Shown here in pieces: positions 51,095 through 57,178 of a DNA stretch of 57,178 nucleotides (within the stretch, counting starts at the first letter, position 1; each line of letters starts with the position of its first letter). This DNA comes from Flavobacteriales bacterium (GTDB taxonomy: Bacteria; Bacteroidota; Bacteroidia; Flavobacteriales_D; Crocinitomicaceae), in the NCBI GenBank assembly GCA_947488235.1, contig CANLAQ010000012.1:1-57178 (forward strand), in the 5' to 3' direction. The notes beneath the pieces were generated by a model. It was not told where the DNA came from. It ran no database searches and saw only the letters and a list, made by a program, of their open reading frames with translations. A program made the translations under genes and the position numbers.

Positions 51095-53431
51095 TTAACG
51101 CAGTAAATTAACATGCCCTTGCAGCAGTTCATTCTCCTTGGTTTTTTTATTTAAAAATTTGATCTGATAAGAATAAATTCCATCGGTTGCATTGTAATCT
51201 GCAATCTTACCATTCCAACCAAATTTAACATTGTAAGTTTCAAAAATAACCTCTCCCCAACGGTTAAAGATCATCATGTGGAAATCATCAGGATCAAATC
51301 CGGTTGTGAAAATTGGCAAGAATACATTATTAAATTGATCTCCATCTGGAGTAAAAGTATTGGGAACATAATAGATAGGATCACCTTGAATTTGAATACC
51401 AATAGAAGTAGAATCAACACAACCGAAGCTAGTCCCTACCCACAATCCAACTTGATAATTTCCATCAACATAGGGGAAAGTATGAGGGATTTCTTGATCG
51501 AGTGTAGTGTTAGTAGTTCCATCACCAAAATTCCATGCCGCAAAATCATATCCTGATGAATTATTGGTGAAAGTAGTAAAAGGAGCATCGCTTGTTAAGT
51601 TAAGCGGCATCGCTATGGCATTTGCAACAGGATTTGGGTGCACGATAACAGAAACCATTGTTGTATCGGTACAACCAAAAGTATTGGAACCAATTATCGT
51701 AAAATCTTCAGAGACTAAAGGGGTGTAAGCATAAGAACTACCTGTTAATCCATTGGACCATAAATAACTTGCTGCACCTGTAATTTGAAAACTTACCCCA
51801 CCTCCAAAACAAACTTCTTCTAAACTAGGAACTGCAGAAATTACAGGTAAAGGAAATACAGTAACCAACAAAGAATCAGACGCAACGCAACCGTAAATAG
51901 TAGTTCCTGTTACTTCATAGTAGCCACTATTTACTGCAGTTACACTTTGAGTAGTTCCTGAAAAACCCGTTAAATCAACACCAGTCCAGACATACGAATC
52001 GGCGCCACTCACATTGAAATTGATTATTGTATTGGGACAGACATCAGGATCATTAGCAATCAATTGGACATTGGGAATTGGATTCACTATTACCGTTACT
52101 TGATCTTGACTAAAACAACCATATTGATTAGAACCAGTAAGTAGATAAGTTGTAGTAATATTTGGAGTAACCGTCATATTGTATTGCGCATCCACTGGAC
52201 CACCAATCGGATTCCATACATAAAAAGGTGCACCTGTTGGACTTAAAACTACTGATTCACCAAAACAAATTTCTTGATCAATAGCACTTACAATTGGAGT
52301 GGTTGAAATCACAATATTTAAAGTAGCAATGGAATCGCAGCCATGAATTGTACTTAAAGTATCTATATAAATTCCTGAGGATGTAATGGAATTACCATTG
52401 AATAAATAAGGCCCTCCATTGCATAAAGTATCCGTGGTGAGGGTTTGAAAAGTAGGGTCAATGGTTACGACAACTTGATCCGTTGTGGGACAATTTCCAG
52501 GGTTGGACGCTAAAGTAGTAGTAACCGTATAGGTTTGCGTGATGGAAGTACTTCCAGAGTTAGTGATATTTACCGTAGGAGCAGAAACTGTTGTGCTATT
52601 CAATCCAGTTGCGGGTGACCAAGAATAAATATTGGCAGGGTCATTAACCGTTCCAATGGAAACATTTTCTTGCGTACAGGTGCGCACATCAGGACCTGCA
52701 TTGGAAATGGCTTGCTCTGTATAAATAATAACATTTTTGATAGAATGCTGATCGGTTGCACCACCAGTACTGGCTGTGAAACCCATGTAGCCTGGGAAAT
52801 TGATCGGGAAATTAGCTGTTAAATAAAGCGTATTATTAATGGTAACCGTAACGATACCATTGTTATACTGAATTTTGACATGTTGATAATTACTATTTCT
52901 AATAAAGTTCAAACTGCCAGCAACATTATTGACCTTAACAATCCCTGCAATGCATTCGTTGTATCCAATACCACTAAAAATTTGTATTTCTGGATTGGCA
53001 CCACAACCATTATCCCATGTATCCAAAATAACTTTTAAACCATTAGCAGTTCCTGGAATACCTACTCCACCACCATTTACAAATCCCACTGGTGGGACTG
53101 CCAAAAAACAAAAAGCCAAACCATCTGCAGCACTTCCGCCCCAAATTCGATAATCAAATTCGACGGACCATTTGGAACAGACACTTAAATTTAATGGCTG
53201 ATTGTAAAAAATACCACCACTTTGATTTCCAACTGCATTCGTTAAAATTAACTCGTTTGAAAAGGCATCCACATCTCCTGGAGTATCCCCAACAAAAGCG
53301 TTACCGTTTAAATTCCAACCCGTTGTAATCATCGTTGGCGAACCTGTGAGTTGCCCGTAAACAAATGTCTGCGCTTTGAAATTTTGCAGCGAACTGATTA
53401 ACAATAAGATGAGTAAAATATATCTATTCAA
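51095..53431 (-). CDS. Secreted lectin-domain protein with T9SS type B (gliding-motility-associated) C-terminus
   Basis: A secreted protein of 778 residues. The signal peptide is about 1-20 (ILLILLLISSLQNFKAQ). An L-type-lectin-like domain covers about 22-240 (WSVEFDYRIWGGSAADGLAF, VILDTWDNGCG, HVKIQYNNGIVTVTIN), which could bind glycans. A series of Ig-like/PKD-like beta modules follow (about 245-690), including ATLNIVIS, YLWSNGLTGSSYAY and FAAWNFGDGTTN. The C-terminal 85 residues form the type B sorting domain: YVPNTFTPDGDQFNNVF ... MMIFNRWGEVIFET ... GIYSYQIKF. It faces zwf divergently across 125 bp. Confidence 0.88.
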   Translation of the reverse strand: MNRYILLILLLISSLQNFKAQTFVYGQLTGSPTMITTGWNLNGNAFVGDTPGDVDAFSNELILTNAVGNQSGGIFYNQPLNLSVCSKWSVEFDYRIWGGSAADGLAFCFLAVPPVGFVNGGGVGIPGTANGLKVILDTWDNGCGANPEIQIFSGIGYNECIAGIVKVNNVAGSLNFIRNSNYQHVKIQYNNGIVTVTINNTLYLTANFPINFPGYMGFTASTGGATDQHSIKNVIIYTEQAISNAGPDVRTCTQENVSIGTVNDPANIYSWSPATGLNSTTVSAPTVNITNSGSTSITQTYTVTTTLASNPGNCPTTDQVVVTIDPTFQTLTTDTLCNGGPYLFNGNSITSSGIYIDTLSTIHGCDSIATLNIVISTTPIVSAIDQEICFGESVVLSPTGAPFYVWNPIGGPVDAQYNMTVTPNITTTYLLTGSNQYGCFSQDQVTVIVNPIPNVQLIANDPDVCPNTIINFNVSGADSYVWTGVDLTGFSGTTQSVTAVNSGYYEVTGTTIYGCVASDSLLVTVFPLPVISAVPSLEEVCFGGGVSFQITGAASYLWSNGLTGSSYAYTPLVSEDFTIIGSNTFGCTDTTMVSVIVHPNPVANAIAMPLNLTSDAPFTTFTNNSSGYDFAAWNFGDGTTNTTLDQEIPHTFPYVDGNYQVGLWVGTSFGCVDSTSIGIQIQGDPIYYVPNTFTPDGDQFNNVFLPIFTTGFDPDDFHMMIFNRWGEVIFETYNVKFGWNGKIADYNATDGIYSYQIKFLNKKTKENELLQGHVNLLR

Positions 53432-53495
53432 TTTATACTTTTTTTTTAGATAACGAAATTAACAATTAATAGTTGGTTATTAATAAAAAAATAAC

Positions 53496-53525
53496 TTTGA
53501 ATGTTAAATACTTAGTGTATTTTTG
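53496..53525 (+). promoter_or_regulatory. Promoter of the zwf-pgl-edd operon
   Basis: TTTG (53496-53499), an 18-nt spacer and TATTTTTG (53518-53525) match the Bacteroidota promoter consensus at near-ideal spacing. The ATG of zwf is at 53557, so the leader should be about 27 nt. Confidence 0.65.
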
Positions 53526-53532
53526 ACACTAA
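53512..53532. promoter_or_regulatory. Inverted repeat enclosing the zwf -7 box (putative operator)
   Basis: TTAGTGT (53512-53518) and ACACTAA (53526-53532) are perfect 7-bp inverted arms separated by 7 nt that hold most of the -7 box. The 21-bp dyad resembles a repressor operator, placed so that a bound protein would block RNA polymerase. No candidate regulator gene is adjacent. Confidence 0.5.
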
Positions 53533-53556
53533 TATAGATTAATTATTACATGCTAC

Positions 53557-55035
53557 ATGGCAAAAAAGATAAAACACACTGAAAAATTTGAACCTTTTAA
53601 CCTCGTTGTATTCGGAGGTGACGGAGATTTAGCGCTTCGAAAAATATATCCAGCATTGTTCCATCGAGAAATGGATGGTCAATTTCTGACTGATTACAAG
53701 ATCATTGCGATTACGCGTAAGGAGGGACATGAATCAAGTTTTTACGCTGATTTAACTAAATTCCTTTTGAGTTCTGCAGAAGAAGGGACTTTACCTTCAG
53801 ACATTGAAAACTTCAGTAAAAAAATTCAATTAATATCTACCAAAGAAGCTTCTGTTGCAGGATATAAAAATTTAACGGAACGCATCAACGAGCATCCAGA
53901 TTATCAAAATATTTTTTATTTCTCCACCCCTTCTGCTGCTTTTGGTGCTATTGCTCAAAGTTTAAAGGCGTCAGGACTTATTCATCCTAATAGCAAAGTT
54001 GTTTTAGAAAAACCTCTTGGTTATAGTTTGGAGTCTTCAAAAGCTATTAACAACGAAATAATGCAAGCCTTTGATGAACATCAAGTATATCGTATTGATC
54101 ATTATTTAGGCAAAGAAACTGTACAAAATTTGATGGTACTTCGTTTCGCTAATAATTTATTCGAACGGGCTTGGGATTTTGAAAATATTGATAATATTCA
54201 AATTACAGTTTCGGAAAGTTTAGGGGTAGAAAAACGCGCAGATTATTACGACAACAGTGGTGCCTTATTGGATATGGTTCAAAATCACTTGTTGCAACTA
54301 CTTTGTTTGGTAGCGATGGAACCTCCTCATATTTTAGGGGCTGATGAAGTTCGAAATGAGAAATTAAAAGTCCTTCGCGCCTTGCGTCCTTTTACAAAAG
54401 AAAGTGTCTTAACAGATACTGTGAAAGGTCAATATACCAGAGGGAATATCCAAGGAGAAGAAGTGAGTTCTTATTTAGAAGACATTGAAAAATATAATTC
54501 TAAAACAGAAACTTTTGTTGCTATCAAGACCTATGTGGACAATTGGAGATGGAAAAATGTTCCTTTCTATCTAAGAACAGGAAAGAGAATGAAAAAGCAA
54601 TACTCTGAAATTGTAATTAATTTTAAAGAAGTAACGCATAATATTTTCCCTTCTAAAGAAAAATTAAACAACAACAAATTAATTATTCGACTTCAACCAG
54701 AGGAGCGCATTGAATTGGTTCAAATGACTAAAGTTCCTGGTCCGGGTGGATATCGATACAAACCCATTGCACTTAAGTTAGATTATTCTGATACTTTTAA
54801 AGAGCGTTTCCCTGAAGCGTATGAGCGCTTAATTGTCGATGTCATTCGAGGAAATCAAACGCTTTTCATGAGTCAAGACGAACTACAAGCTGCATGGAAT
54901 TGGATTGAGTCCATTAACAACAATTGGAAAGCTGCCAATCAAGCCAATTTATTATATGCTGCAGGAACTTGGGGTCCGGGTGATGATGTATTGAATGAAG
55001 GAAGTAGTTGGATTACCAAAACTTGGAGGGAATAA
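53557..55035 (+). CDS. zwf: Glucose-6-phosphate 1-dehydrogenase
   Basis: First enzyme of the oxidative pentose phosphate and Entner-Doudoroff routes: oxidises glucose 6-phosphate to 6-phosphogluconolactone with NAD(P) (492 residues). The dinucleotide-binding loop reads VVFGGDGDLALRKI (about 17-30), the active-site motif RIDHYLGKETVQN (about 178-190) contains the catalytic His and substrate Lys, and VPFYLRTGKRM lies near 337-347. The N-terminal coenzyme loop has GGDGDLA in place of the usual GATGDLA. It ends in TAATG, overlapping the pgl start by 1 bp, so translation is coupled. A promoter with an operator-like dyad lies 25-60 bp upstream. Confidence 0.97.
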   Translation: MAKKIKHTEKFEPFNLVVFGGDGDLALRKIYPALFHREMDGQFLTDYKIIAITRKEGHESSFYADLTKFLLSSAEEGTLPSDIENFSKKIQLISTKEASVAGYKNLTERINEHPDYQNIFYFSTPSAAFGAIAQSLKASGLIHPNSKVVLEKPLGYSLESSKAINNEIMQAFDEHQVYRIDHYLGKETVQNLMVLRFANNLFERAWDFENIDNIQITVSESLGVEKRADYYDNSGALLDMVQNHLLQLLCLVAMEPPHILGADEVRNEKLKVLRALRPFTKESVLTDTVKGQYTRGNIQGEEVSSYLEDIEKYNSKTETFVAIKTYVDNWRWKNVPFYLRTGKRMKKQYSEIVINFKEVTHNIFPSKEKLNNNKLIIRLQPEERIELVQMTKVPGPGGYRYKPIALKLDYSDTFKERFPEAYERLIVDVIRGNQTLFMSQDELQAAWNWIESINNNWKAANQANLLYAAGTWGPGDDVLNEGSSWITKTWRE

Positions 55036-55694
55036 TGAAAACCTTTGATTCTAAAGCAAGCTTAATAGAAGCCTTAGGCAGCGAAATGGTGGACATTATC
55101 AATAAGGCTATTGACCAAAAAGGAGTAGCAAAGATCTTGCTCTCTGGAGGCAATACACCAAAAGATTTGTACCTCTGGCTTTCGAAACAAAATTTAGATT
55201 TTTCTAAAATAAAGGTTGGCTTAGTCGATGAGCGTTATGTTCCACTAGAAAGCCCCTACTCCAACGAAGCCCTTGTCGCTGCTACATTATATCATAATAC
55301 TACTGCGACAGGATTGATTGGAATGGTAGCAAATAGCGAAAATCCTGAACAGAATTTAATCATAGTGGCTGCTCATTACAGTACTTTTGAAAATGCTGAT
55401 CTTGTACTTTTAGGTATGGGAGATGATGGACACACCGCTTCTATTTTTCCAAATGATTCCGCTTCAAGGGCAGCACTTCTAGAAAAAAATGCAGGAATTT
55501 GTTATACCAAAGCTCCTTCAATTCCTGAAAATCGTATAACTTGCAACAAAGTATTATTAGACAGTGCCTTGCATACTTTTCTCATGTTAACAGGAAGTAG
55601 CAAACTGTTAAAATTTGAAGCAGCAAAAGAAGAGAAAACACCAATTTCCTTTTTTCAAGGAACAAGATTAAAGGTCTATTACACGCCAAATTAA
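55035..55694 (+). CDS. pgl: 6-phosphogluconolactonase (DevB type)
   Basis: Hydrolyses 6-phosphogluconolactone to 6-phosphogluconate (219 residues). I start at ATG 55035, overlapping the zwf stop; the open frame extends 9 codons upstream inside zwf. The family motifs are LLSGGNTPKDLY (residues about 35-46), VGLVDERYVPLESPYSNEAL and LLGMGDDGHTASIFPN. These match the glucosamine-6-phosphate isomerase/6-phosphogluconolactonase superfamily, and context fixes the lactonase role. It precedes edd by 6 bp. Confidence 0.95.
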   Translation: MKTFDSKASLIEALGSEMVDIINKAIDQKGVAKILLSGGNTPKDLYLWLSKQNLDFSKIKVGLVDERYVPLESPYSNEALVAATLYHNTTATGLIGMVANSENPEQNLIIVAAHYSTFENADLVLLGMGDDGHTASIFPNDSASRAALLEKNAGICYTKAPSIPENRITCNKVLLDSALHTFLMLTGSSKLLKFEAAKEEKTPISFFQGTRLKVYYTPN

Positions 55695-55700
55695 AGAAAT

Positions 55701-57178
55701 ATGCATCCTACCATTAGTGCCGTAACAGCACGCATCATAGAAAGAAGTAAAGCAACACGCGCTCAATATTTAACAGATATGCAAGCGGCACATGAAGATG
55801 GTGTTACAAGACAAAGTCTACATTGTGGTAATCTCGCTCATGCTTTTGCTGCTTGTGGCCCAACAGATAAAGCTGCGCTTTCAGAAAATTACAAACCTAA
55901 TTTAGGAATCATTACTGCCTACAACGATATGTTGTCGGCCCACAAACCCTTCGAAAACTATCCAACAGAATTGCGCGGATACGCTCAAAAACATGGGGCT
56001 GTAGCGCAAGTTGCGGGAGCTGTTCCGGCGATGTGTGACGGTGTTACACAAGGTCAACCTGGAATGGAATTATCCTTATTCAGTCGAGATGTTGTTGCTA
56101 TGGCCACTGCCGTAGGACTTTCACACAATATGTTTGACGCTGTATTATGTTTGGGTATTTGCGATAAAATTGTTCCAGGTTTACTCATGGGAAGTTTGCG
56201 TTTTGGTCACTTACCCGCTGTTTTTGTTCCTGGTGGACCGATGACAAGTGGGATCAGTAACGATGAAAAAGCAAAGATTAGACAAGATTATGCTGAGGGA
56301 AAAATAGGTCGTGAAGAACTTCTTAAGGGAGAGTCAGATTCCTATCATTCTCCTGGGACATGTACCTTTTACGGCACTGCCAATTCCAATCAGATGCTGA
56401 TGGAAATGATGGGATTACAACTACCAGGATCTAGTTTTGTCAATCCAGGAACCCAATTGAGGACCTTACTCAATGAAGAAGCCGTAAAAACCGCAAGAAA
56501 CAATACCACTTTAGGATTAGAACGAAGTTTATCACAAATAATCAGTGAAGAAAGCATCGTTAATGGAATTATTGGATTATTGGCAACGGGAGGTTCAACC
56601 AACCACACCATACATTTAATTGCCATTGCAAAAGCAGCTGGAATTATAATCAATTGGGAAGACATGTCAGATCTTTCAGATGTCATTCCATTATTAACCA
56701 GAATGTATCCTAATGGAGCAGCGGATGTGAATCATTTTCATGCTTCAGGAGGAATGGGATTTGTAATCCATACTTTATTAGACAATGGACTTTTACATAA
56801 CGATGTGTGTACCATATTGGGTAAAGGAATGGATCAATATACCCAAGAACCAAAAATTGAAAACAATCAATTGGTTTGGTGCAGCGGTGCCAAAGAAAGT
56901 TTAAACACTTCCATTATAAGACCCGTAAGTGAGCCCTTTTCAAAAGATGGAGGCATTAAGATCTTGCGTGGAAATCTTGGAAGATCCGTTATCAAAACCG
57001 CAGCAGTTGCAGAGGATGACTACATTATCGAAGCAGAAGCGGTGGTGTTTAATGAACAAGCAGATTTAATCAGTGCCTTTAAAAGTGGCGCACTAGACAA
57101 AGACTTAATAGCGGTGCTTCCTTTTCAGGGACCCAAGCAAAATGGGATGCCTGAATTGCACCAATTGACCCCTACTTT
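55701..57178 (+). CDS. edd: 6-phosphogluconate dehydratase (partial, runs off the window end)
   Basis: The first enzyme specific to the Entner-Doudoroff pathway; it dehydrates 6-phosphogluconate to KDPG with a 4Fe-4S cluster. The frame opens at ATG 55701 and is still open at 57178, giving 492 residues against 603 in E. coli Edd. Visible hallmarks are NLGIITAYNDMLSAHKP, VPAMCDGVTQGQPGMELSLFSRD with the cluster-region cysteine, LCLGICDKIVPGLLMG, HLPAVFVPGGPM, SPGTCTFYGTANSNQ, ATGGSTNHTIHL and HFHASGGMGF. These separate it from the related dihydroxyacid dehydratase IlvD. It sits 6 bp after pgl, and an eda (KDPG aldolase) gene is expected just beyond the window. Confidence 0.96.
   Translation, partial: MHPTISAVTARIIERSKATRAQYLTDMQAAHEDGVTRQSLHCGNLAHAFAACGPTDKAALSENYKPNLGIITAYNDMLSAHKPFENYPTELRGYAQKHGAVAQVAGAVPAMCDGVTQGQPGMELSLFSRDVVAMATAVGLSHNMFDAVLCLGICDKIVPGLLMGSLRFGHLPAVFVPGGPMTSGISNDEKAKIRQDYAEGKIGREELLKGESDSYHSPGTCTFYGTANSNQMLMEMMGLQLPGSSFVNPGTQLRTLLNEEAVKTARNNTTLGLERSLSQIISEESIVNGIIGLLATGGSTNHTIHLIAIAKAAGIIINWEDMSDLSDVIPLLTRMYPNGAADVNHFHASGGMGFVIHTLLDNGLLHNDVCTILGKGMDQYTQEPKIENNQLVWCSGAKESLNTSIIRPVSEPFSKDGGIKILRGNLGRSVIKTAAVAEDDYIIEAEAVVFNEQADLISAFKSGALDKDLIAVLPFQGPKQNGMPELHQLTPT

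Overview
The window looks like an AT-rich chromosomal segment of a Bacteroidota bacterium, most likely Flavobacteriales (Crocinitomicaceae/Fluviicola-like; placement is inference). The evidence is five secreted proteins with type IX secretion (T9SS) C-terminal sorting domains, SprB repeats, an Mpl-type murein recycling ligase, families such as DUF4199, DUF4159 and the secreted 'asparagine synthetase B'-labelled family beside dnaB, and promoter -7 boxes of the Bacteroidota form TAnnTTTG with no obvious Shine-Dalgarno use. No phage, integrase, transposase gene or CRISPR array is visible. It is mostly housekeeping chromosome with several lineage-specific twists.

Layout. 1-5.6 kb (+): a secreted metallophosphoesterase, dnaX split across two frames at a run of ten A, a MenE-like ligase, a membrane J-domain protein and an endonuclease III without iron-sulfur cysteines. 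5.7-10.9 kb (+): dnaB, a secreted conserved protein, rho with a long disordered insert, and a DUF4199 membrane protein. 10.9-15.1 kb (-): mpl and a large exported coiled-coil protein. 15.2-17.6 kb: FAD oxidoreductase and DUF456 protein (+), converging on yaaA (-). 17.7-25.5 kb: a SprB-repeat T9SS cargo, an M3 oligopeptidase, a CAT-anticodon tRNA with a decayed copy of its 3' end, a secreted EEP phosphodiesterase, HU, and a secreted Kazal-like protein. 25.5-33.7 kb: dicarboxylate symporter (-), acyl-CoA carboxylase beta subunit (+), then beta-barrel protein, polysaccharide flippase and a carB without its allosteric domain (all -). 33.9-44.1 kb: DUF4159 protein and pdxJ (+); minus-strand groups CBS protein-nadK-FKBP-cyclophilin/FKBP and polyprenyl synthase-lipoprotein-dnaG-MscS; and a DUF58 protein. 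44.1-44.7 kb: an intergenic array of REP-like palindromes. 44.7-53.4 kb: a DUF7619-type T9SS cargo, a CDF metal transporter, a SUI1 protein, a TonB-receptor-like outer-membrane barrel and a lectin/T9SS type B cargo. 53.5 kb to the end (+): zwf-pgl-edd, an Entner-Doudoroff operon cut by the window edge.

The observations most worth following are: (1) the dnaX frame break at A10, which fits programmed slippage making a short gamma form and a long tau form, with the in-frame product being the short one; (2) three genes (dnaX, dnaB, DUF4159) with a TAnnTTTG box exactly 4 nt before ATG, predicting leaderless mRNAs; (3) a 7-bp inverted repeat enclosing the -7 box of the zwf operon; (4) periodic REP-like palindromes; and (5) lost metal or regulatory modules in Nth, DnaG and CarB. 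I did not find a clearly new multi-gene system here.
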